Source: Natrinema pellirubrum DSM 15624
GTDB taxonomy: Archaea > Halobacteriota > Halobacteria > Halobacteriales > Natrialbaceae
Assembly: GCF_000230735.2 (NCBI RefSeq)
Contig: NC_019962.1
Coordinates: forward strand, 1,178,001 to 1,242,000
Reading direction: 5' to 3'
Length of the DNA stretch: 64,000 nt
A program made the translations under genes and the position numbers. This document shows positions 34,494 through 42,041 of the stretch, piece by piece (the stretch's first letter is position 1; the number at the start of each line of letters is the position of its first letter). The notes below the pieces were generated by a model. It was not told where the DNA came from. It made no database searches and saw only the letters and a list, made by a program, of their open reading frames with translations.

Positions 34494-35150
34494 ATGGCTA
34501 CCGAGGCGACGTTCACGGTTCCATCTGACCAGTTCCCCCTAGGGACGGTGTTCGAGCAACTGCCGAACGTGACGGTCGAACTCGAGCGGATTATCCCAGC
34601 AAGGGACGTGGTGATCCCGTATTTTTGGGTCCGGGGTACCGAAGTCGATGACATTGAGGGCGCGTTTTCCGAGCACCCGAGCGTGAAGGAGATTCGACTC
34701 GTTGACACCGTTGAAGACGAGTATCTGTTACGCGTTGAGTGGGCGCTGGACTACGACGATGTACTCACCATATTGGCGGAGGCGGAGGTGCCGGTCATCA
34801 ATGCCACTGGGACGAACCAGCAGTGGACGTTCGAGATACGCGGTGATGATCGAACCGACATCGCAGCCTTTCAACGCCGCTGTCGAGAGCTGGACATCCC
34901 GATCACGCTGACGGCGTTGCACGCGCTCACACCGGTCGAAACTGGAACCGAAGCCGCCCTCACCGACACTCAGCAAGAGGCGCTGATGCTCGCCTACGAG
35001 CGTGGCTACTTCGAGTCTCCCCGCGAGGTCACGCTGGAAGAACTCGGCGAGGAACTCGGCATCTCCCAGCAGGCCGTCGGCTCCCGCCTCCGGGGTGGGA
35101 TTAGGCATGTCCTTGGGAGTACGCTTTCCGCCATCGAATCCCAGCCCTGA
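34494..35150 (+). CDS. HTH_10 (Bat-type) transcriptional regulator (218 aa)
   Basis: The N-terminal ~150 residues are the bacterio-opsin activator beta domain (FTVPSDQFPLGTVFEQLPNV, VDTVEDEYLLRVEW). The C-terminus is the HTH_10 domain: LTDTQQEALMLAYERGYFES, PREVTLEELGEELGISQQAV, GSRLRGGIRHVLGSTL. Such proteins regulate genes in haloarchaea; the target is unknown. Base composition is lower in GC than the neighbourhood. ATGs at 34482 and 34494 are both possible; the second begins MATEATFTVP, the usual start in the family. Confidence 0.85.
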   Translation: MATEATFTVPSDQFPLGTVFEQLPNVTVELERIIPARDVVIPYFWVRGTEVDDIEGAFSEHPSVKEIRLVDTVEDEYLLRVEWALDYDDVLTILAEAEVPVINATGTNQQWTFEIRGDDRTDIAAFQRRCRELDIPITLTALHALTPVETGTEAALTDTQQEALMLAYERGYFESPREVTLEELGEELGISQQAVGSRLRGGIRHVLGSTLSAIESQP

Positions 35151-35221
35151 CCGGCTACGGAAAAAGGGTTTGTACACGAAAAAGCCAGCGTGATTCCCGT
35201 CGCTCGTCTGCACTAGAGATA

Positions 35222-35581
35222 ATGAGTGGGGATTCTATCGCCTTCGACTCGGTACTGGACTTGTGTCAACACCAGCATCGCCGGATCGTACTTGCGATTC
35301 TCGCAGCAGAACAGCGGTCGTTGACACTGAATGATCTCACGAAGACCGTTCTCAAGTATAATCACCACACTCCACTTACAGAGGTCTCTGAGGACAGGCT
35401 AGCAGAGATTCGCCTCTCGCTCTGTCACGTCCATCTCCCAAAGTTGGCTTCGGAAGGACTCATCACCCATGATCCGGACCGACAGCTTGTGGAACCGACC
35501 GAGCAGTTCGAGCAGGTTCAGCCGACCCTGACTACGATCCTTGATGCTGACCCCACACTCGAAGCGCCGATCGAACTGTAG
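35222..35581 (+). CDS. DUF7344-type helix-turn-helix protein (119 aa)
   Basis: The protein starts MSGDSIAFDSVLDLCQHQHR and continues with RIVLAILAAEQRSLTLNDLT, then SLCHVHLPKLASEGLITHDP. This is a haloarchaeal winged-helix pattern (DUF7344-like) with a helix-turn-helix in the middle and the wing near DPDRQLVEP. It follows the HTH_10 gene by 71 bp on the same strand within the lower-GC segment. There is no known target. Confidence 0.7.
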   Translation: MSGDSIAFDSVLDLCQHQHRRIVLAILAAEQRSLTLNDLTKTVLKYNHHTPLTEVSEDRLAEIRLSLCHVHLPKLASEGLITHDPDRQLVEPTEQFEQVQPTLTTILDADPTLEAPIEL

Positions 35582-35677
35582 TATTGATTAACCGCAGCCC
35601 TCCTCGGTCAATGCTAGATTAGTCCATTAGGAGAATGACGGCGACGAACAATACGCACACGCAGTTACCGAACGGGC

Positions 35678-35692
35678 CTTGTTCAGTTCAGA
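35678..35692 (+). repeat. right copy of a 15-bp direct repeat
   Basis: CTTGTTCAGTTCAGA, matching the copy at 34311 with one mismatch. It lies in an AT-rich gap (35582-35787) just upstream of the ABC transporter promoter. Confidence 0.4.
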
Positions 35693-35752
35693 TACAATTC
35701 TGAATAAAGAATCCACACTACCTGCTACTGTTACTATACCCCTACCAACACA

Positions 35753-35762
35753 GTTATTATCA
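35753..35762 (+). promoter_or_regulatory. TATA box of the ABC exporter operon
   Basis: GTTATTATCA lies 26-35 bp before the ATG at 35788, indicating a leaderless transcript. The surrounding 200 bp are unusually AT-rich for this genome. Confidence 0.6.
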
Positions 35763-35787
35763 AATCATCCAAACGGTTTCGCGTTCA

Positions 35788-36543
35788 ATGGGTGCGATTC
35801 ACGTAGCCGGACTCACGAAGTCCTACGGCGCCGTCGACGCCGTGGACGGCATGGAGTTCACCGTCGAGCGAGGGGAGCTGTACGGGTTTCTCGGGCCGAA
35901 CGGTGCGGGCAAGACCACGACCATCCGGGTGTTGACCGGCCAGATCGAGCCCGATTCGGGCGAGGTCAACGTTCTCGAGACCGATCCGACGACGGAGCCG
36001 ATCGAGACGCGCCGGCGGGTCGGGATCCTTCCGGAACAGGAGTCGCCGCCGAGCTTTCTCACGCCACGCGAGTACCTCGAGTTCGTCGGTGAGGTGCGAA
36101 ACCTCGAGGCGGAGCGGGTCGCCGAGCGGACCGACCGCTGGGCCGAGCGGCTCGGCTTTGAGAGCAAGCTCGACACGTTACACACCGATCTCTCCCGGGG
36201 CCAACAACAGAAGGTGATGATCGCGCAGGCGTTCCTCCACGAGCCCGACGTGGTCTTCATCGACGAACCGCTGGCGAACCTCGACCCACTCGTCCAGGAG
36301 CAGGTCAAGCAGTTCCTCGTCTCCTACGCGGCCGGCGACAACGCCGTCTTCGTCTCCACGCACAACATCGACGTCGCCGAGGAGATCTGTACCCGCGTCG
36401 GCATCGTGGCCGACGGCCAACTCGTCACGGAGCGGTCCGTCGCCGACGATGGGGCCGACGAGTCGCTGCTTGAGGTCTTCCTCGACCGCGTCGAGGGCGA
36501 GGACGCACGAGACACGCCGACGCTCGAGCAGTTGGACACATGA
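35788..36543 (+). CDS. ABC transporter ATP-binding protein
   Basis: This 251-residue ATPase has Walker A GPNGAGKTTTI, Q-loop in GILPEQESPPSFLTPREYLE, signature LSRGQQQKV, Walker B VVFIDEPLANLDP and the H-loop in VFVSTHNID. It resembles the drug- or antibiotic-export class with a paired large permease. It overlaps the permease gene by 4 bp. The substrate is unknown. A winged-helix gene on the opposite strand lies just beyond the permease and may be the regulator. Confidence 0.93.
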   Translation: MGAIHVAGLTKSYGAVDAVDGMEFTVERGELYGFLGPNGAGKTTTIRVLTGQIEPDSGEVNVLETDPTTEPIETRRRVGILPEQESPPSFLTPREYLEFVGEVRNLEAERVAERTDRWAERLGFESKLDTLHTDLSRGQQQKVMIAQAFLHEPDVVFIDEPLANLDPLVQEQVKQFLVSYAAGDNAVFVSTHNIDVAEEICTRVGIVADGQLVTERSVADDGADESLLEVFLDRVEGEDARDTPTLEQLDT

Positions 36544-38021
36544 CCGGCGAGACGACGGACCCGGCTGGCCCGACGGGGACGGGCCGTTCCGGTTCGGGCC
36601 TGTCGACCCGTCGGCTGCTCGCGATCCTCTTTCGCGAGGAGTGGCGCATGCACACCGAGCTGTTCGGGGGCTGGCGGTTCGCGCTCTTTCCGTTCGTGAT
36701 CGCCGCCCTCGCGGTCGGCGGTTCGGTTGCGCTCGTCGAGACCGGTACCGCCCCGGGGACGGTCGTCGTCGGTCTCCACGTCCTCGCGGCCGGTTTCGGA
36801 CTCTACAGCGGCACCGCGGGCTTTGCCGGCTCGGACATGCTCGAGAACGTTTTCGGCCGGCTCTCGCTGTTGCTGTCCTCGTCGACGACGCTGCCGCTCT
36901 CGCGCCGGCGGCTGCTCGGGGTCTTTCTCCTGAAGGACGCGCTGTTCTACGGCGTCGCGTTCGTGTTGCCGATGGCGCTGGGGGGCGCGGTCGCCGAGGG
37001 CCTCTCCGCGACGACGCCGCTCTCGCTCGTCGCGTTCTGGGCGTCGCTGTTTCTGGTCTTTGCCGTCGGCATGGCGACGACCGTCGCGCTGATCGCGGTC
37101 CGGACGCGGGGCGTGCCGCCGTGGACCATCGGGCTGGCGGTCGGCCTGACTGCGGTCGCTGGCTGGGCGCTCGAGGCCGGCGCGGCGCTTCGGAGCGTCG
37201 TCGTCCCGATCGCGGGGAGCGCACTTTCGGCGGGCGGACTGGCCGCCGCGACCCTCGTCGTCGCGGCGGGCTCGCTCCTGCTGTACGACCCGACCTACGG
37301 CCGGCCCTCGCGGACCGCGACCGACCGGTTCGCCCGGCTCAGTGCGGCCCTGCCCGTCGCCGATTCGCCCCTCGTGACGAAATCGCTGCTCGATCTCGCC
37401 CGCTCCTCGGGCGGGGTCTGGAAGCCGTTCGTCTCGTCGACGATCCTGCTTGCGCTCGTGGCCGCGCTGGTCGGCGTCGTTGACTCGATCACCGGCGTCG
37501 CGCCCGCCCCGGGGATCTTCTTCGGCGGCGTCCTCGGGCTCTCGGCGTTTACCACCTACAACTGGCTCACCCAGTTCGACTCGCTCGAGGCCTACCTCGC
37601 TTACCCCGTCTCGATCGCTGATGTCTTTCGGGCCAAGCGGACGGCGTTCGTCCTCGTCGGCGCGCCGACGGCTGCACTTCCGTATCTCGCGGCCGTCGTC
37701 TGGTTCGACGCGACGCCGCTCGACGCCGTCGTCGGCGCGATCCTGCTCGCTGGCTATGCGCTGTACTACTACGGACTCACCGTCTTCATCGCCGGCTTCG
37801 ATCCCAATGAGTTCCTCTTCGACGCCGTCCGCTTCGCGACGTTCACGGTCGGCGTCGCCGTCGCGCTCGTCCCGACGCTCGTGGCCGGCTTCGTCGTCGT
37901 TCCGCCGTCGCTCGAGTTGGCCGCGGTCCTCGTCCTTGGCGGGCTCGTGATGGGTGCGGTCGGGATCGTCCTCTCGAGTCGCGCTGGGCCGCGCTGGGAC
38001 GCGCGATACAGAACGGAGTAG
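36540..38021 (+). CDS. ABC transporter permease (493 aa)
   Basis: About 10-12 hydrophobic segments are visible: two near residues 50-90, then around 115, 135-180, 195-250, 300-335 and 370-485. A ~30-residue hydrophilic leader precedes LLAILFREEWRMHTELFGGW, typical of ABC-2-like permeases that pair with a separate ATPase. It overlaps the ATPase gene by 4 bp and is convergent with the downstream regulator gene. The substrate is not predictable. Confidence 0.88.
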   Translation: MTGETTDPAGPTGTGRSGSGLSTRRLLAILFREEWRMHTELFGGWRFALFPFVIAALAVGGSVALVETGTAPGTVVVGLHVLAAGFGLYSGTAGFAGSDMLENVFGRLSLLLSSSTTLPLSRRRLLGVFLLKDALFYGVAFVLPMALGGAVAEGLSATTPLSLVAFWASLFLVFAVGMATTVALIAVRTRGVPPWTIGLAVGLTAVAGWALEAGAALRSVVVPIAGSALSAGGLAAATLVVAAGSLLLYDPTYGRPSRTATDRFARLSAALPVADSPLVTKSLLDLARSSGGVWKPFVSSTILLALVAALVGVVDSITGVAPAPGIFFGGVLGLSAFTTYNWLTQFDSLEAYLAYPVSIADVFRAKRTAFVLVGAPTAALPYLAAVVWFDATPLDAVVGAILLAGYALYYYGLTVFIAGFDPNEFLFDAVRFATFTVGVAVALVPTLVAGFVVVPPSLELAAVLVLGGLVMGAVGIVLSSRAGPRWDARYRTE

Positions 38022-38044
38022 CTGACGGGAGACGCCGACCGAGC

Positions 38045-38455
38045 CTATCGCTCCGGTCGCGGTGCGGCTTCGTATCGCTCGATTTCGTCGGTCTTCTCGA
38101 TCCGTTCGTAGACGGACCGCAACGTCTCCTCGGCCCGCAGGAGGTCGTGTGCCTCGAGGAACGCCCGCCCCTCGTCGCTGATCCCGTAGAACTTGTAGGG
38201 GAGATCGTTCCGTCGACGGTCGTCCGGGAGCGTCACTTCCTCGACGATGTCCGCCTCGACGAGTTGCTGGAGGTGCTGTCGGATCGTCGTTCGGCTCTTG
38301 CTGGGGTTCACGTAATCCAGCTCTTTCAGCGTCGGCAGCCCCTTGGGGTGACCCAGGAGGTCCTGCACGAGGGCGAACCGCGTTTCCTGTGTCACGACGT
38401 TCAGTCGCTCGCGGACGCGCTGGAGGTCGGCCGACGGCCGATCCGGAGTACTCAT
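38045..38455 (-). CDS. winged-helix transcriptional regulator (136 aa)
   Basis: The protein has an ArsR/MarR-type domain: NVVTQETRFALVQDLLGHPK, LPTLKELDYVNPSKSRTTIR, QHLQQLVEADIVEEV and then a wing (DDRRRNDLPYKFYGISDEGR). A C-terminal helix (RAEETLRSVYERIEKTDEIE) may dimerise. The start at 38455 (MSTPDRPSAD) is preferred over one 42 bp upstream. It is convergent with the ABC permease and divergent from the gene at 38575. Confidence 0.82.
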   Translation of the reverse strand: MSTPDRPSADLQRVRERLNVVTQETRFALVQDLLGHPKGLPTLKELDYVNPSKSRTTIRQHLQQLVEADIVEEVTLPDDRRRNDLPYKFYGISDEGRAFLEAHDLLRAEETLRSVYERIEKTDEIERYEAAPRPER

Positions 38456-38574
38456 ACCTACGGATTCGTCCGGTACGTGCAAAAGCGTTTCGCTCAAATA
38501 CGAATCGGTTATGTACGATTCAGTTGGCCGTTCGGTCGATAAATTGAAGTTTCGAAGGGGCGTGCAACCGGGCG

Positions 38575-39153
38575 ATGAGCGAGGGGCCGGTGACGGTCGA
38601 CGAACTTGCGGCGAAGGCCGAGTCGTATCTCCACGAGTCGTCGCTGACGCCGGCGGAGTACGAAGCGCTCAAACACAGCGTCACGGAGTTGGCTCCGCTT
38701 CTCACGACCGGGCGGTCGTATTTCGTTCTCGGCAGCTACGGTCGACCGGAGATCCACCGCCTGCAACTCGTCAAAGACCGGCTCAACCGACGGACGGACA
38801 GCTATGCGTTCCTGATGGTCGACATCCGTAACGAGTGGACGAACACCTACCTCAAGTTCCGTCTCATCGCCGACTACGCCGATTACATCGTCGGCGTGTC
38901 CGAACACGATAGCGGCGGGTTTCTCGTCGAACAGGGCTACTTCACCGCGCTCGAGCAGTACTTCGAGAAGACCTACATCCTCAAACGGACGTACGACGAC
39001 CTGACACCGGCGGATATCGAGACGGAGGCCGACCCCGAAAACCCCTACAGCGGGATGCAAACGGCGATCTTCGAGATGCTCGCGGACGAGGATCGCCTCT
39101 GCGTCTGGGAGACGGAGGACGATTTGCGCGAGTGTACATCGGAGCTACCGTGA
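38575..39153 (+). CDS. uncharacterised Rossmann-like protein with NDT/TIR-like motif (192 aa)
   Basis: I do not know its function. After a helical N-terminal part it has a strand with a glycine loop (GRSYFVLGSYGRPEIHRLQL), a helix with KDRLNRRT, the strand YAFLMVDI, then YADYIVGVSEHDSGGFLVEQ ending GYFTALEQYF. The order 'strand, helix, ... S-x-x-x-S-G-G-x-x-x-E-x-G' is like the nucleoside 2-deoxyribosyltransferase/TIR-like superfamily, whose Glu is catalytic. This is a tentative fold-level reading. A TATA box (CGATAAAT, about 38537-38544) supports the start. Confidence 0.6.
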   Translation: MSEGPVTVDELAAKAESYLHESSLTPAEYEALKHSVTELAPLLTTGRSYFVLGSYGRPEIHRLQLVKDRLNRRTDSYAFLMVDIRNEWTNTYLKFRLIADYADYIVGVSEHDSGGFLVEQGYFTALEQYFEKTYILKRTYDDLTPADIETEADPENPYSGMQTAIFEMLADEDRLCVWETEDDLRECTSELP

Positions 39154-39261
39154 CGAGGGGTCCTGCGAACGGCTGCAAACGGCGGCGAGTCGGACGGCAC
39201 CAGGCGCCGAACGCGAACCGATAAGACGATACCCCCGGCTTCCCCACTCCCGTCAACGCGG

Positions 39262-40869
39262 ATGACACGAACGCTTCTCGTCGCCGGGACCGCGAGCCAC
39301 GTCGGCAAGTCGACGGTTGCGGCCGGGCTCTGTCGCCTGCTCGCTGACCGCGGGGTCGACGTCGCCCCCTTCAAGGGCCAGAACATGAGCAACAACGCTC
39401 GCGTGGTCGTCCGACCCGAGACCGCGGCGTCCGACGGACTCGAGGACGGGGACGCCGACACCGACCGCTGGGGCGAGATCGGCGTCTCCCAGTTCGTCCA
39501 GGCTCGAGCCGCCCGAACGACCCCGACTACCGACTGCAACCCGGTCCTGCTCAAACCCCGTGGCGACGGCGAGAGCCAGTTGGTGCTGCAGGGGGAGGCC
39601 CACGACCACGTGCCGGCCGGCACCTACTACGAGGAGTACTGGACTCGCGCGCGCGAGGCCGCCGCGGAGTCATACCGCAGCCTGGCGGCCGATAACGACG
39701 TGATCATCGCCGAGGGCGCGGGCAGCATCGGCGAGATCAACCTCCACGACCGCGATCTCGCGAACGTCGAAACGGCCGACTTCGCCGACGCCGAGATCCT
39801 CCTGCTGGTCGATATCGAGCGCGGCGGGGCCTTCGCCAGTCTCTACGGGACGATCGAACTCGTGCCCGACGACCTCCGGGACCGGATCGTCGGCGCGGTC
39901 ATCACCAAGTTCCGCGGGGACCCGTCCTTGCTCAAGTCCGGCATCGAGGAGATCGAATCCCGAACCGGCGTCCCGATTCTGGGCGTACTCCCCTACGACG
40001 ACCCCGGGCTCCCCGAGGAAGACAGCGTCGGCCTCCCCGGCAGCGAGGAACGCGGCGTCGTCGGCGATGACGACGGGGTACCGGCCGACCGGCGGCTCCG
40101 GATCGCCGTCCCGCGGCTCCCCCGGATCTCGAACGCGACCGACCTCGAGGCACTGGCGGCGGTACCCGGCGTCTCAGTCGTCTATCTCCCAGTCGACGAG
40201 CGCGGCGGTGATGGGCGGCCGGACGGGACCGATCCGCTCGCGGGCGTCGACGCCGACGCAGTCGTCCTTCCGGGGACGAAGAACACGGTCGACGACCTGC
40301 TGGCGCTGCGGGCCGCCGGCTACGCCGACGCGCTCGCGGCCTTCAACGGCCCGATCGTCGGCCTCTGTGGCGGCTATCAGCTGCTGGGCGAGCGCATCAC
40401 CAACGCCGCCCTCGAGGGAACCGGCGCGGACGACATCGTCGAGGGACTGGGCCTGTTGCCGGTCGAAACCCACTTCGAGGGGGAGAAACGCCTCGAGCAG
40501 ACCGCGGTGCCCGTCGACGGGTCGGCGTCGGCGCTGCTGGCCGGCGCGGACGGCCCCGCGACGGGATACGAGATCCACGCGGGACGGACGGAGGTGGTCG
40601 GCGACGTGACGCGGCCGCTCGGGGACTCGAGCGCGGCCCGCGGGCGCGTGCTGGGGACCTACCTGCACGGCCTGTTCGACAACGAGTCGGTCCGGGCAGC
40701 GTTTCTCGATCACGTCGCCGAGACGGCCGGCGTTGATCGGTCGATTGCCAACGACGCGGATGCTCCGTCGGACCACGAGGGGGCCGGCGCGACGCCGTAC
40801 GACCGGGCGGCGCGGCTCGTCGCCGAGAACGTCGATCTGGCGGCACTGGGCGAGCCGTTCGCCGAGTGA
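39262..40869 (+). CDS. cbiP: cobyric acid synthase
   Basis: This glutamine-dependent amidase (535 aa) amidates side chains b, d, e and g of adenosylcobyrinic acid a,c-diamide. The N-terminal ATP domain has [20 protein letters not shown] and [13 protein letters not shown]; the C-terminal class I amidotransferase-like domain has [17 protein letters not shown] (Cys nucleophile) and [14 protein letters not shown] (His). A ~20-residue insertion around 265-285 ([17 protein letters not shown]) is a halophilic acidic loop. The ATG at 39262 gives the conserved start. The other cobalamin gene in the window is cobA. Confidence 0.93.
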   Translation: MTRTLLVAGTASHVGKSTVAAGLCRLLADRGVDVAPFKGQNMSNNARVVVRPETAASDGLEDGDADTDRWGEIGVSQFVQARAARTTPTTDCNPVLLKPRGDGESQLVLQGEAHDHVPAGTYYEEYWTRAREAAAESYRSLAADNDVIIAEGAGSIGEINLHDRDLANVETADFADAEILLLVDIERGGAFASLYGTIELVPDDLRDRIVGAVITKFRGDPSLLKSGIEEIESRTGVPILGVLPYDDPGLPEEDSVGLPGSEERGVVGDDDGVPADRRLRIAVPRLPRISNATDLEALAAVPGVSVVYLPVDERGGDGRPDGTDPLAGVDADAVVLPGTKNTVDDLLALRAAGYADALAAFNGPIVGLCGGYQLLGERITNAALEGTGADDIVEGLGLLPVETHFEGEKRLEQTAVPVDGSASALLAGADGPATGYEIHAGRTEVVGDVTRPLGDSSAARGRVLGTYLHGLFDNESVRAAFLDHVAETAGVDRSIANDADAPSDHEGAGATPYDRAARLVAENVDLAALGEPFAE

Positions 40870-40872
40870 GAA

Positions 40873-41262
40873 TCAGGCCGACTCGTCGCGGTAGGTGCCG
40901 AGCAGTTCCTCGAGGATGATACACTCCTGGTCGGTCTCGTCGTAGTGGGTGTCGATGAAGCGTTCCGCGGCCTCGTAGTTGCCCCGGAGTCCGTGTTTGC
41001 GGACGTTGATCACGGCATCGAGGAAGAAGGTCCCGCCGTCGGCCCCGAGCGCTTCGGCGTGGTCGCGGTCGCTGATATCGAGTTCGCCCTTGATCTCGTC
41101 GAAGTTGAACGTCTTGACGTCGTGGTCGTCGTTGATCAGGGTTAGGACGTATTCCGCGGAGAAGCGATAGAACTCGGATTTGCTCTCGAACATACCGTCG
41201 TCGACGAGCGCGTCGATTTCCTCGACTACGTCGTCGGGGTACCTGACGGTATCCTTCGCCAT
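40873..41262 (-). CDS. ribbon-helix-helix regulator (129 aa)
   Basis: The first 45 residues form a CopG/Arc-type ribbon-helix-helix domain (DTVRYPDDVVEEIDALVDDG, then FESKSEFYRFSAEYVLTLI). The rest is an acidic, halophilic extension with a mixed helical region and an end TDQECIILEELLGTYRD. This architecture resembles the long cell-division regulator CdrL of Haloferax/Halobacterium, but no cdrS-ftsZ2 is adjacent, so that name is not justified. It is convergent with cbiP, whose stop lies 3 bp away. Confidence 0.8.
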   Translation of the reverse strand: MAKDTVRYPDDVVEEIDALVDDGMFESKSEFYRFSAEYVLTLINDDHDVKTFNFDEIKGELDISDRDHAEALGADGGTFFLDAVINVRKHGLRGNYEAAERFIDTHYDETDQECIILEELLGTYRDESA

Positions 41263-41427
41263 GGGGGAACACTCGTCCCCGCTGATTAATCACTGTTTCG
41301 ACTATCTGTTTGGGGATCTACTATTTCGGTCGCAAGTGAAGGCGACCCTCGAGCCACGGGATCGGTTCCCGTCTGCGGATCGAAGCTCGAAAATCCCGGC
41401 GTTCTCCTCAGTTCCCTCCCATGGTAG

Positions 41428-41538
41428 CTCGCGGCCCCGCTGATCCATCTCGCGGTGCTGGTGTTCGGGATGGCGCTCGACGAGACCGACATCAACCGAA
41501 CGACCGTCCTGACGGGTGCGATCGCACCCGGAAGTTAA
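41428..41538 (+). pseudogene. remnant of a membrane protein C-terminus
   Basis: The open frame between an in-frame TAG and the TAA at 41536 reads LAAPLIHLAVLVFGMALDET and then DINRTTVLTGAIAPGS: a hydrophobic helix followed by a plausible C-terminus. There is no start codon upstream and no homologous frame nearby, so it looks like the tail of a deleted membrane protein gene. It could also be chance in GC-rich DNA. Confidence 0.3.
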
Positions 41539-41566
41539 TGCGCCCGCGGGATAATCACGACCTAAC

Positions 41567-41818
41567 ATGACAGTCGAAGCAGACCTCCGAGAACAGCTGG
41601 TCGACGCGTTCGAGGGCGCTGACTATCCCGTTTCGGACCCCATGACGCTGATCCCGGCGCTCCCTGACGGCCCGAGTACGCGGTTCGAGACCGGGGAATT
41701 CTCGATGACCGCGATGGAGTTGTACACCAAGACCGACGGCGGTGACTTCCCCTACGAGGGCGTCGACCCCCTCGTGGACGATCTGATCGATGCGCTGCGG
41801 GAACGAGGCGAACTCTAA
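41567..41818 (+). CDS. MTH865-like family protein (83 aa)
   Basis: The sequence DLREQLVDAFEGADYPVSDP, then MTLIPALPDGPSTRFETGEF and SMTAMELYTK matches the small archaeal MTH865 family, an EF-hand-like helical fold of unknown function. The protein is acidic and full length. It stands alone, with the CopG-type gene upstream on the opposite strand and the large HTH_10 gene downstream. Confidence 0.85.
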   Translation: MTVEADLREQLVDAFEGADYPVSDPMTLIPALPDGPSTRFETGEFSMTAMELYTKTDGGDFPYEGVDPLVDDLIDALRERGEL

Positions 41819-42041
41819 TCGGCCGCGGGACGCCGGGATAGGGGGGTCGGGTTTCGTCGTAGCTCCCTCGGCAGGCCTCCGCTCGAGGGAGTCGTCCGGC
41901 GTCGACTGTGGCGCATCCACGCCCGGTCGAGTGCGCGCCGATCGACCCCGTCTGACCAGCAAGCTTTTATTTCACAGTCACGATGTGACAGAAAGGAGCG
42001 AGGCGGTAGCGGTGTCGGCGGACGCGACGGGAGAGATACGG

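Noticed and set aside
34412-34708. Minus-strand frame ending RSTTQQTVFLTPLFPNA, considered as a transposase tail
   Set aside because: The end looked like an insertion-sequence remnant, but the rest is antisense to the HTH_10 gene, and I cannot match it to a known transposase without a search.
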